From positions 23,575,249 to 23,639,248 of the forward strand of contig OZ038423.1 of NCBI GenBank assembly GCA_964036155.1: 64,000 nt of DNA, read 5' to 3'. The notes beneath the pieces were generated by a model, which searched no databases, had not been told where the DNA came from, and was given only the letters and a program-made list of their open reading frames with translations. Within the stretch, counting starts at the first letter, position 1. Each line of letters starts with the position of its first letter. This stretch comes from Diploscapter coronatus. Lineage: Eukaryota > Nematoda > Chromadorea > Rhabditida > Rhabditidae. Both the position numbers and the translations under genes were made by a program. Shown here piece by piece: positions 11,909 through 24,100 of the stretch.

Positions 11909-13631
11909 ATGGCCTCAACTTCAGATGACCCAGGGCCGTCGACATCGGATCAAAGTAAAAGTTGGACCGATCAGAGTAAGTAGGAATTTCGATAACTACA
12001 ATTGTCTTCGACAAATACAGTCTTTAATCAACTTTGCCTGAAACTCATGAAGGAAGTTTATTTTTAGGAATAGAGTTGACATTGTTAGCGTACTTCTAAA
12101 CGCTATGACTTATGAATTTCTTGAAGCATATCCATTTTAAAGCGAATTTAAAAATGACATATTTTGAGGAGGAAAACATTTTTGCTGAGATTCTAAAAAG
12201 AAATTTCTAGCTCCCTCTCACCAAACCCTGTTGGATGAGCTTCAGTCGAGTACGAGTTGTTTCGACGAGGAATCGACGTCTTCAAGTCAGCCATCGCCGG
12301 TCAAAAAGCCAGAACAACCGCAACGAATTGACCCTGACGAGTGGGACTCGGATGGTAATTTTTTTTTTAACTAAAGGTTTTAAGGCTGATTTTGAATTGT
12401 TTATCAAGAAAAAATTTCTATGAATTGACTTTTAATGAATGTATTGAAGGTATATTTCAAGAATGGCAGTTTTTTTCCAGAAAATTTCGTGGACACTCCT
12501 CCTCTGTCGCCTTCCTCTGAATGCTATCGGCAAAAGCTGGTTCATTTGAAGGAGAAATTCAGCCTGGTACAGGAAAATACGAATCGACTCAGGGGCAGGC
12601 TGTACAATATCAAAAAGGTGGGTTTTTATTTATTTATTTAATTTTAGGAATTTTTACTTTCAGGAAATTTCCAACATGAAGAGGCTGAAACGAGTCCTGA
12701 TCAATAAGCTGGTCGGCCACGGAGACGAGTTCTACAATCTGCCATTGGAAATTCCGGATGATAGGTAATTTTAAGGATTAATAATGTCAAACTGAATGAA
12801 AGATGAGACTAGGAGTATTTTCCTAAGATTTTGAAACTTATTTTAGTATGTGGTTAGAAATTTAGGCGGAGTATAACGATGATAAATAACTGAAATTATG
12901 TGGCGATTGAAACACGTCTCTTGAGCGTAGTAAAGAATAGACTACTCACAATTTGTTTAATCATTTTAGAAATTTATCAAATATTCTTCAAGAAACAGAA
13001 TTTTTCTATGTGATTTTAAATGTTTGGAACAACCGAACAAGTTTACGACACAGCACCAATTTTATAGAACTTTCTGAAGCTTATCTTTTCGTATAATAAA
13101 TGAGGAAAACTTGTGAGATGTTTTTCACATATAGTAACGAAGGATCGGCTTTACGTTAAAGTGTCATTACTTATAGATTTCCTGAAACTTATCTAAAAAT
13201 TTCAGAATCGAGTCGAATGACTCCAACCCTTCGGTCGGTCCGCCAACGAAGAAGCGAAAGACGATGCCGAAAAAGGAGTTGGGACAATCCGGGCAAATCG
13301 CAACAAATGCAAAAAGAAAATCCATCGTCGAAGAAACTATCGCTGAAATGAAAGCGCAAAGTTGTGGGTTTTTATCTTTCATTTTTTATTTAGCTTATAT
13401 TCTTATTCTTAAGAGTTTTAAATTTTCAAACATTTTTTAATCATTTTTTTAATTCTAGTATTTTTTACCAAAAATAATCGGTTTTAATTGAGATAAGTTT
13501 CAAAATGTTAAAATCGAAATTTTTATAGTCCTAGTTGTTAAACTGAATTTTTTTTCCACAAAATAAATTAATTTTCAGACGCCCCCTTAACCCTCGCCGA
13601 CCCGAGTCTCATCCAAACCACTGCGACTTGA
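11909..13631 (+). CDS. TFPT/INO80F-like coiled-coil subunit of the INO80 complex
   Basis: Six exons: 11909-11975, 12211-12354, 12481-12617, 12664-12764, 13206-13360, 13579-13631, giving 218 residues. All junctions are GT-AG and phases close. The N-terminal 75 residues are Ser/Thr/Pro/Glu-rich and probably disordered. Residues about 86-147 form a basic coiled coil beginning CYRQKLVHLKEKFSLVQ and ending KRVLINKLVGHGDEFYNLPL. The spacing and the closing G-D-E-F resemble the TFPT (INO80F) helix that ends L-x3-G-D-D-Y. The C-terminal third is Lys/Arg-rich with a KKRK nuclear-localisation-like cluster. TFPT is a metazoan INO80 remodelling subunit in the nucleus. INO80E is the main alternative because both are short coiled-coil subunits. 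The polyA signal is at 13663-13668, and the STRAD gene starts only about 190 bp after it, so the two may share an operon. Confidence 0.68.
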
Positions 13632-13662
13632 TCTCATTTTTCAATTTTTATTTTTTATTTTC

Positions 13663-13668
13663 AATAAA
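13663..13668 (+). terminator. PolyA signal of the TFPT-like gene
   Basis: AATAAA lies 32 bases after the stop at 13631. The next acceptor (TTTTAG ending 13856) and ATG (13861) follow after a T-rich stretch containing TTTTATCTTTTTCCAC. This spacing is typical of nematode operon intercistronic DNA. Confidence 0.7.
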
Positions 13669-13860
13669 TCTCCACGAAAAATATTATTTTCTTGAAACTA
13701 ATTAGGTAGCTTGCCTAGAATTTTATCTTTTTCCACTTTTTTATTTAGGAAAGAGACTTGCTTTTCGACAACATGAGAAGGCAAGAAAAATATTTTCTAT
13801 GTTGGCAAAAAATCGTCTTTGAAATTTATTTTATGTTTGAAAATTTCGAATTTTAGGCCC

Positions 13861-16626
13861 ATGTCGGACCAGGGCGGGTTGCAGTTGTTGAACGTGCTGA
13901 ATCCCTCGTTCGGTGGGCGGGGCGAGGCATACGGCGCAAGAGAAGCGAATCGCAACGAAGAAAAGGCGAAATTGGTCGTCAAAACCATCAGACTAGACGC
14001 AGTCGAGAAGATCGATGAAATTGCGGTGGCTGGAATTTTTGTTATTTTTTGAGATCTTAAAACAGATGACTCGTTTTTCAATGCGAAGAATTTATGCAAA
14101 ATTGGAACTTACAAGAAAGTGACGATTACTCATTTTCGGTTAGGACAAACATTATTAATTTTACCTAAAGTGGAGAACTTATGAAATCTCTGAAACGTAC
14201 ATGAGAAATTTTATTTTATTTGGTAATCTTATTACTGGCTATTACTATCGTCGCCTGAAAGGCAATAAATTAAAGAGAAACTCGAAACCTACATGAGAAA
14301 TTAGAACTTTTTGAAAGTTGAATTTTTAAGAATCTTGCGCCAAGTATTATTAGTCCGCTCGGAAAAGTTTTAAATTTACGAAAATTTGAAACATCCAAAA
14401 TATGAACAATTTTTAAAGCTGACATTTTCTAAACATGAGCATTTTCAGGCCGAGGCCCATTATCTGCGTCGTCTGACACATCCGAACATCGTCTCGCTGC
14501 ACTCGACGCTCGTCATGGATTCCCAGATCTATATCGTTCTGCATTTCGCTTCTTATGGCGGGTTTTTTTTTCTAGTTTTCAATTTTTAAAAGAATGACTC
14601 CATTTTTTGCACTGGATTACTCGCGACTTTCTATTGGTATATAGCATTTTTGAAACGAATCTAAACCAAGTTTCTTGAAAATGCTTTCGAAATTTACTAT
14701 TCACAAGAAATGGTTTTAAAGATACTGACGTTGTTAATTTAACCGGGCACTTTTCGAAATTTTATAACAAACATGGATAGCTTTTCGTTTATGATTTTTT
14801 ACTTTATTATTTTCGTCAGATCCGAAATGATCAATAACGCTTGATTTATTCTGCTATTTTATTACTCTTGAAACCCACATTATTTTTAATGTTCTATTTC
14901 AGGATCTCTTAGGGACATTCTATCCAGCTCGTATCAGAACGGGATTCCCGAAAAGGCGATTTCCCTGATTTGTAAGCAACTCTTCACCGCGATACAATAC
15001 ATTCATAAGCAGAGTATTTTGCATAGGTGGGAATTTTTTGGATAAGTTTAAAGAAAATCGTAAATATAGTCTTTTGATAGCTTGTTGATATTCCTGTTAG
15101 CAATACGCTATATAATAAGTGGAAATTTACGAAAACTTGGTCTATGAGTGTTTAAAATTGCAGTTTCGAAGAATATATTAAGTTCAGACCTTGGACAGTC
15201 GGCGTGAACACTATTTGTTCGTCCAATAAAAGCTTTACTTTCAGATCGATTCGAGCCTCGCATATTCTTCTGGACGACAGCGGTACAGTAAAGCTATCCG
15301 GTTTTCGGTACGCCAGGTGTTTGCAGGTAAAAATATGAGCTTACTTTCTAGAAAAACAATCTTCCGGAAGAAAATCGATTTTCTTGAAAATTCGAGATTT
15401 TTAGGACAACCCGATGAACGCGATCACCGACTTCGACGCTCACCTCGAATCTTCACTGCTTTGGCTCGCTCCCGAAGTTCTCGCACAGGTCAGGGAAATT
15501 TTCTTATTTTTATATTTTTATTAAGAACACGTGCATCAAATTGAAATCTATTATTTGTCATGAATATGCATTTTGTGAAACGTATTTGATGAGTTATTTG
15601 AAAATATGAGGGCTTGTGATTTTGGATTCATTTTTTTTGCAAAGTATAAATGGATACACATTATTACAGTGCTAGATTTGTTCCTTGTTTAGGGCAAACT
15701 TAAAACATATTTGAATAAAGTAAGCTTGAAAACGATAAGATTTTGGATTCTTTGATGAACGTTGTTTTATTAATTCAACTGAAGCTCACTTCACCGCCAG
15801 TAGTAAAGTAGAACTTGCAATTGAAAAGGCTAGTTTTTGGAACATATTGAAAGAATTTGAAATGGTTTTCATCTTCAGGATTTGCACGGCTACGGTCTGC
15901 CCTCAGACATCTATTCGCTGGGAATTACGATGTGCGAAATCGCGAATGGCTATCCGCCCTTCTCCGACATGCAACTCTTGGAAATGATGCTGGCTAAGGT
16001 TGTTTTTCCCAGTTTTTCAACAAATCTTTTTTGTGTGTGAAATATACGAATTTTTCTACAGAAAAATAGTACAAGAAAGATGCATCTTTTCTGCATAAAA
16101 TTTTGAAAAGTTATTTTTTTAGAAAATAAAAACCCAAAGATTTGATCATCTATACAACAATTTTTTGAAAGAAAATTGCATTAAATATGTAAAAATATGA
16201 TTCTTCTGTAGAAGTTTAAAAGAAATGAATTTCTATAAAACATTTTTAGGAAATTCAATTTTAATTTTAATTTTCAGAGTCGAGGCACGATCCCCCGTTT
16301 ATTGGATTCGACGACTTGCCCGGCCAAACTGAGCAAGGAGCAAAACGCACGGACTTTTTCGCCCGACTTCCACGCCCTGGTCATGTGCTGCTTATCGCTT
16401 AAGCCGTCGTTACGGTAGGGTAGGATTTATCGATTGTGCAAAATTTAGAAATTTTTGTGCACGATATTTTGTGAACTTTATTGAGAAATTTTCTAATTTT
16501 TGAACCTTGTGAAAATAATTCAGGTTAACTATCGGTCAGTGTCTTGAAACGCCCTTTATAGCAAAGAGACGCAAGAAGCCTCTGCCCAGCTATATTCCGC
16601 AAGCCGTGCCTATCGATAAGAAGTAG
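13861..16626 (+). CDS. strd-1: STE20-family pseudokinase STRAD
   Basis: Eight exons: 13861-14025, 14449-14557, 14903-15026, 15245-15326, 15405-15488, 15879-15998, 16278-16414, 16524-16626, giving 307 residues. The chain follows STRAD throughout: LLNVLNPSF; VVKTIRL with the lysine retained at about 41; HPNIVSLHSTLV; FASYGSLRDIL; then HRSIRASHILL in place of HRD (Asp replaced by Ser134), SGF in place of DFG (151-153), WLAPEVL, SDIYSLGITMCEIANGYPPF and RTFSPDFHALVMCCL. It should therefore bind ATP at most and act as an allosteric partner of LKB1 (PAR-4) with MO25 in the cytoplasm. Exon 2 must end at 14557 with a GC donor to give FASYGSLRD. The C-terminus is ambiguous: either stop 16624-16626, or splicing from GTAGGT at 16623 to an exon 16825-16864 that adds KPPIPQMKTSQTN. 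The start is the first ATG after the acceptor at 13856. Confidence 0.9.
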
Positions 16627-16824
16627 GTCAATTAACTTGAGGATAATTATCTCAATTATATCGATATACAGTAGTTAACTTGAGACGGCCACACTAATTA
16701 TTTAGAACTGGGTAGTTTAATAATTTTACCCTATCTAAAGCTAGGGTAACTAACTGTCAAGGTAACTACCCTAATTAACTTGAGATATTTATCAAATTCA
16801 AATACCCTAAATAATTATCTTCAG
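16627..16824 (+). repeat. AT-rich stretch with repeated TTAACTTGAG, possible last STRAD intron
   Basis: TTAACTTGAG occurs at about 16632, 16676 and 16780. ACCCTA and TAATTA/AATTATC motifs recur between them in both orientations (for example TACCCTAATTAAC and CTAGGGTAACTAAC). The segment is bounded by GTAGGT (16623) and TCTTCAG (ending 16824), so it may be an intron with low-order repeats or the start of the 3' UTR. Confidence 0.45.
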
Positions 16825-16968
16825 ACCGCCTATTCCACAAATGAAAACCAGCCAAACTAATTAACTCTAAATTGGTATTCCTTACAATTCAGCGACGGGT
16901 GAAGAAAACTAACTTTTCTGTTTTTGCTCAATCTTTGAAAAGAATATGTATTTTAGCGAAAATGAAAG

Positions 16969-16974
16969 AATAAA
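16969..16974 (+). terminator. PolyA signal of the STRAD gene
   Basis: AATAAA lies about 340 bases after the first possible stop and 105 bases after the alternative stop at 16864. Confidence 0.55.
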
Positions 16975-18146
16975 GATTTTACGCCGAGTTCGGTGAGCCG
17001 AAAATGGGCTCAATCTGGGCCAACAAATGACCATTTGAAAAATGGCAAGTATCAAAAAGCTTGTATATGAAAATTTGAACATCATTGTTTATTTTTTCTT
17101 TTTTCTTACATTAAACTGTTCTAAATTATGACTCATGCTCAACTTTTCTTTTTCTTCAAATCTGTTTCAAAATTTCTAAACTTCTCTGGAACTCCTTGGA
17201 TTTAATATAAGCTAGTAATTTCTCATATACACTCAATTTTATCCCCAACCTCTCCAAAACGTCTAATATTGATTATATGAGTGCTCCGCTTTTGCAAATC
17301 AATTACCCAAACTCCGCCCCCAAATCCGTGCGGCCTCCCAAATGTGATTGTTCAATGCTGCCGCTGGCTCTGCCTTTTTCTGCCTTTCTTTTTCCGCTCT
17401 TTCTCTTCCCTCTCTCATGCTCGCCCTCTCTATTTCCACATTCTCAGCTTTTCGGACTTTTCAGCTGAGAAATTTGCTCAAGCCGCCCTCATGAAATTCC
17501 GATCATTGCGTACAATTTTAGAAAATCCGCCCCTTTTCCGCAAAAATCATCAATTTTTTAGAAAGTTAGCAAAATTCATCCTTTTCTTGCGAAATTCTTA
17601 ATTTTTTTCAGAAGTTTGTTTACCGATTTTGCTATTTTTCGATGATTGATAAGGGAGGTTTCGGTGTTTTTGAGAGATTTTCAGAAAATCCAATTCTCGA
17701 AATTTCATGTAAAGTTGTTTTTATGAATTTTCTAATTGATAAGATAAGACCTTGTCTAGCCTATTTTTAGAGATCCTTATAAGGCGAAATTTTTTATTAG
17801 GCCACATTTGCAAATTCCCTAAAATTAGGCGACCTTGAATTACCCATTTCAGTAATCCCTAATTGAGGTAATCGTTCCGAAGAACTTTCTGAGGGGGCAG
17901 GATTTTTTAACATCTTTGAAAGTGAAAAATCGATTTTTGCTCAACTTTGGAAAAAAAATGCGTTGAATATGCTTTATCTATTCGCTAGATGAATTTCAAT
18001 TTTTCATATTTATTCTGATTGCTGTAGGTTGTTTTATAATTTCTCAAATTTTTCTCTTCCTCCAGAAGTTTTATCTTTATTTTTGTCAATATGAACTTCA
18101 CGAATTTTATCGATTTTTAAAATGCTGATTTTGTAGGTGGTTTTGA
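16975..18146. other. Intergenic / promoter and 5' UTR region of the DCLK gene
   Basis: No conserved coding exon was found. A marked CT-rich tract at about 17370-17450 contains a chance open frame of 63 codons starting 17277, which shows no family similarity. An acceptor TTTTGTAG ends at 18136, 10 bases before the DCLK ATG. A distal promoter with a 5' UTR exon could lie here. Confidence 0.4.
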
Positions 18147-21100
18147 ATGCCTGCAGTGTGCTTCAGAACGACGGACTCGCCTCGGAACACATTGCCAAGG
18201 CCCTCGCCCAGAAAGACGCCCATGAAGCGAACCGCTCAAACTGCCAACGGAACTACGGGGAGCAGGAACAACAGGAAATGTGGGTTTTGCGACAAATATC
18301 AAATAGGCTTCAGTTTTATTTTATTCGAAATCATTTCGGACTTGTTAATCACGATAACTACTTGTTCAAAAGCATGACTTATAAAAGTTTTCATTTTCTT
18401 CTTTTAGTGTAGGTTTCAAATATGTTCTACAATTCGACAAATGTTGAAGTCGATAGTGCTTTAATTTTGGCATAATTGCTTAGTTTATTCTCGAAAATTT
18501 AGCCTTCATATGATTCGTTTTGAAATCCATTATGCAGATTTGAAAAACCTCTAAATTAGCAATTTTCCAGACCCATTAATAAGACGGAGATCCTGTGATC
18601 GAATAAGCAGAAATATATCATAAAAATAGACGAATAAAATTAAAAATAAAGAAAATAAAAGGAAAAATTTAAGCAGTAGCAGCCCCTCGACAGACGGACG
18701 ATGGTGACGAGCAGGCGACTCCTAGGGCCTCGACCTTCGATGTCCGCGGAAAGGACGGCGCGGGAGATGATGCTCATTCAAATGTCGTCGAGAGCGAGCC
18801 CACCAGCATGACGTCGTCACTGATCATTGAAGGGTAACTTGTGAATTTTAAAATTTCAGCCTTTTTTATTTTTCTTTCCAAAATTTTGTCGAAATAAAAA
18901 GTACAATTAAAAAAAATCTTTTTATCTGAAATCTGATATCGATAAGAAATGACAGGTTTTGATATTTTTTCCTTTTTTTACTTCAAAACTTAGAGAATTC
19001 ATCTTGATGATAATGATATTCCGAAAACGTGTTATTCTTGAAGTTTATTCTTGCTTTTCATGAAAAGTGAAGAATATAGATTTCGGAAATCCGATACCTT
19101 CGACTTTAGAGCAGAGATGATAATTTCATCTGAAGAAACCTTTAAAATTAAAATGCAGGAGAAATGTTCAGTGACAACTTCAACAACGCGGCTCAATCGT
19201 TCACTGAACCGCTGACTTCGCAGTCGACGCTGCCGCGAACCTTGGAAAGGCTCTCCAAAGCGAAGAGGGTCAGGTTCTACAGGAATGGCGATCAGTATTA
19301 CAAAGTATATTTTCGGTTATTCAAATCTTTTTTGTTTTGACAAGATAATATAGTTATAGGAGGGGATAGAAAGACGCTCTCTAAATTTGCATACAGTCAC
19401 TTCAAATTGGAAAGTTTTGGAATTATTTTTTTTCTTTTGACAAAATGTTGAAGGAAAAGTTTTTTATTAAGAAAAGTCTGTATGGACAAATAGTTATACC
19501 ACCTCGGAAAATTCTAGCTTTTCAGTTAGTTCTTTTCGCTAAGCAAGCGTTTAATGAGTTGTTTAATTTGAACTCTGAAATTGTGCAATTTAAGGGCCAA
19601 TGGTATCCGCTCAGCGACCGCATGAAGAGCATGAAACCGCTGATGGAGGATTTGACCAAAACGATGTGCGACTCGGTCGCCCTGCCGCACGGAATCAGGC
19701 ACATCTTCACGATCGACGGCGCCAACCGCATCACGGACATCGACCAGTTCGAAGACGGGGAATCCTATGTTTGCTCAAGGTTCGATAGTTTTCAGAATTT
19801 GTTTGGATATGTTTCAAAAACTTAATATTTTATCTTGAAGAGCCAGAAAATTAGTGCAGCCTTATTATCTAAAGCTAGATTTAGTAATTTTAGTTAAGTT
19901 CTAAAATATCCAAATTTGGAGCTAGATTTTTGGAACTAGTGTTTGAAAAAGTCTTATGTGTCTAAAATTAGAATAACCTTGATAAGTTTCAAAGATATTG
20001 AAACGGAATAACAGAACTCGAGGGCTATTTCGATAGACCATAAAATATATACATAGGATAATTAAAATGCCGAAATATTCCAGCAGCGACGTGTTCAAGT
20101 CGTTGGACTATGCGAATGCTCGAGAGCCGTTCTGGTGTCTGGCGACCACGTCGAATCGAGGCGGTCGATTCGGGCAGGCCGACAACGGACCTGCACCGCT
20201 CAACGTCAGTGCTGAGCCGAGTAATGTGAGGGTTTTTTTTTATTAAATTATTTTCTCGCATCCATATCAAAAGTATCAGTTTGTAATTCAGTAGTTGAAT
20301 AATGTTTTTTTCCTGAAACCCATCCATGAAATTTATTTGGAAAGAGGAAAATCGTTGAGTGAGCGCAGTGATAATTTGTTTTCCTCTTCTGGAACAAAAC
20401 AAAACGAACTTCGTTATCACTTTTCGAATTAACCATTGTTTTATATCATTTCCTTGAAACATCCTATTTTTTTAATTTCAGGAGCCCCGCGACTTTGTCT
20501 ACCCGCGGATCATTACCGTCATTCGGAACGGCAACAAACCGAGACGTGTCGTCAGACATCTGCTCAACAAGAAAACGGCCAGGCGAGGATTTGAAATTTT
20601 GATGTTTTTTCTTTCAATTAAAAAAATGATGATGGACTTATTAAACTTATGCAAATTTGCAGGTCCTTCGATCAAGTGCTCACGGACCTCACCTCCATAG
20701 TCAAGTTGGATAGCGGCGCGATCCGCAAACTCTACGGGTTGAGTGGAAAACAGGTAAAATCTAGGGGTTTTTTAGAGAATAAGTTTGGATCAAATTTTGA
20801 TAAAACTAGCAATAATGTGGATTCGGTAAAACTTGTATAAAATTTGATTTCTAAAGAGATCTTCTTTTTGAATTTGGTAATATATTGGAGCCATCAAATT
20901 ATCAAACTTTCAAAATAGTTTATTGTTTTTGAGGATTTCTTGAAACACTTTTAAAATGATCTTCTGAAAATTAATTTTTCAGGCGACAACTCTTCGTGAC
21001 TTTTTCGAAGAGGACCACATTTTCATCGCTTATGGAAATGAAAAGTCGACCGCCGACGATTTTCTCGTCGTTTCTGAAGGTTTAATTTTTGTAATTTTAT

Positions 21101-24100
21101 TGTAAAAAGTAGCAACTTTGAAACTTACTGAAATTAATCGAAATCGAGTTCTTTTAGTTGAAGAATATTTTGATTTTTTTGTAAATAAAATTTGATTTAC
21201 TTAATGAGATCAATTGACCTTGAGAGGTATTAAGATTTTGTGGAAGCCTATTCAAATTTACTTAAATTATCTAAATGTAAAATTGAAACCAATGAAAAGT
21301 TCTTTAAACTGATTTTATACAGGACGACGAGTTAATCCGTCTGTTAACCAAATTTGCGCTTTAAAATTATTGAACCCTTTTTGAAGCCTACCGAATCAAC
21401 GTCTTCACAAACTATCTTTCTATTTGCAGAGCACAAGCGGCTCTACACCCGCAGTGGCAACCGAGGCAATTTAGCGCTGGGAAATCGGTCCCTGCCTGCA
21501 AGGAATGAGAGTCTCCGAGAGGATCGAAGTGGCAGCGTCATTCCCGATGAAATGGGTGGGTCGGAATTTTTTTTTATTTTTTAAATGTTGAAAACCTAAA
21601 TAGATGGGTGGGGTTTTCCTCTAGTTATTTTTTAAATTTTATGCAAAAGTACTGGAGTAAGTCTTTTGAAACATTTTCTATTTTTGCTATTTTGAGATGA
21701 AGAGATCTTCTTATCAAATTTTAATAGAAATTGAAAGAAAATATGGGATTTCTAAGAAGATACTTGATTTTTTCAGCCCGCCGCCTCCCGCTCGACTTGG
21801 AAGGCCGATTCGAGATCAAGAGGTTGCTCGGCGATGGAAATACGGCTCTGGTAAGCAATTTAAAAAAAAATATATATAAATTGGTCTCTTTCTAAAATTT
21901 ATCTTTTCCTCTTTTCAAAATGATCCCTTTTGAAAGTATCTTTGATATCTTTGTCTGAAATTCAAATTTTCAGGTCTACGAAGTTCTGGATCGGGAACAA
22001 ATGGAGAGGAGGGCCTTGAAAATCATTGCCAAGGAAAATGTAGTTGGGAAGCAGGAGTTAATTGACTGTGAACTCTCGGTCATGAGCAGGTTCGTTGCAC
22101 GGATTTTTGTTATTTTTAAAATTGGAATTAATCAAAAGTTCCATATAAATGGGTTTTTAAATGATAGCGAAGCGTACTTTTATTGGAAATTAATGAAGCT
22201 TTGAATCAGACGAGACTTTTTCACCTCAAATATCCATTAAGCGGTGAATTATCCTAATCACTTCTGCATTACTGCCCTTAATAGCGGGGCGAGAGATGGT
22301 GACGAATTTTTGCGGTAGAAAAGTGCCAAGTCTGCTTTGAATTCCAGCTTTCTTTGTTTTTCTTCAAGAAAGATCTAATGATCAAAGTCAGCCTATAAAT
22401 GTTTTTCAAATCCTCTCAACTTTCTGACTAATTTGTAGTTCATGTCTAATTATAACCATCGGAAAGCTTCTTTTTGCAATATAAAGTATTTGTGAAACCT
22501 ATCTTAAAGTGCTGAATCTGAAATTTTCAGAGTGGAGCATCCGTTCATCGTGAAAATGTACGATTACTGGATGTTCGACGGTTCGTACTACATGTCGCTG
22601 GAATTGATTACGGGTAAATCGTTTTTTAAAATTTATTCCAGGGGTTAAAATTAGTTCTTTTCTAAAAAAAGATTAAGAATAATATTGACCAGACTTCTCA
22701 AAACTCAATCCGCAATAGAAATAGTGCCTTTTCGAGAGGAAGAAAGAAGACATAATCTTGTTCTCTCTAAATGCGGCAAACTATTTTCCTGCAGGTCGAG
22801 ATTTGAAAGTCTGTAATGAACATTTTGAAAGAGTAATGGTTTAAAATGACTATGAAGATATTTCAGGTGGAGACCTCTTCGAACACCTCTATAAAGTCAG
22901 GAAACTCAACGAACGACAAAGTGCGAGATTGATCAGGTGTCTGGCCGATTCGCTCTGGTGAGTAAAACGATAAATTGTGGAAACTTAAGTTAAGAGGATT
23001 ACTGTAACTTGAATATCTTTTGAAAATTCTTTTCAAATCGTCCCACTCTATCAAATATCACTTTCCAACGTTCAGGAACAGTTTAATGACTAATTTGAAA
23101 CATTTCCGATTAATTAAAATTTATCTCCTTGTTTTTATTTTAGTTATCTTCACGACAATGGCATTTTGCATCGCGACATCAAACCGGAAAATCTTCTGGT
23201 AGAAATTTCAATTTTCAAAAAACCAAAAAATAACCTTGAAATTTTCAGCTCTACCCTTACAACGAGACCGAGTTCGAACTGAAGTTGGCTGACTTTGGAT
23301 TGGCTTGTGAATTGCCCGCAGGTGAACTCTAATTTAAATTTGAACTTTGAAGTCAATTTTGAGGCTTAAAAGTCTCAAGTCAACCTTAGGTCTCTTTTTA
23401 GCCGCGATTAGCCTCATGAAGCAAGAATGTTTTGTCGATAAATAGAGACTCTTCGTTGTCTTTGTTGAACATTAGAATGACTGAAAATGCGAGTTCAGAT
23501 GAAACCCAACTGACAACGATTTGTGGTACACCGACCTATGTCGCGCCTGAAGTCCTCCTAGAAACTGGGTAGGTATCAGGAATGCTAGAAGTCTAGGAAA
23601 TAATGAAGTTATATGGCGAAGCTGGCCTGAAATCCCGAAATTTAACCACTTTACTGCCTCACTTATAGTTCAAAATTATGGGAAATGAAACACGAATTTA
23701 CTGTCAGTTCTTGTCTAGAATCAGCATAATAATTAAATCCTATTTTTCTTCGGTTCGATCCATCGTTCTATGAAGCAGTAATCAATTTGGCTCATTTTAA
23801 AATTCTCGGGCAAAACGAAACGTTGCTCAAAAATAAGTTGTAGGAAAAATGGCTAATTTCAAACTTTTGCAGGTACGACGAAAAAGTGGACACTTGGGCG
23901 GTCGGAGTGATCCTCTACGTGATGCTGTGCGGCTTCCCTCCCTTCCAGGCACTCGATGGCAACCAGACGGAACTCTTCACGCAAATCCTCGCGGGACACT
24001 TCAACTTCCCCTCGCCTTCCTGGGATAATGTAAGGGTTTATTTTTAATGGATGGATAGGTTCAGACTTGGGACTTTTGGTCAAATTTGACCACCGCACCG

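Noticed and set aside
17277..17601. Overlapping + strand open frames of 63 and 106 codons
   Set aside because: They lie across the CT-rich tract upstream of DCLK, are rich in Ser/Pro/Leu/Phe by composition, and do not join in phase to the DCLK exons with any conserved sequence.
20025..20462. 145-codon - strand open frame
   Set aside because: It is antisense to a DCLK exon and the adjoining intron; no family similarity.
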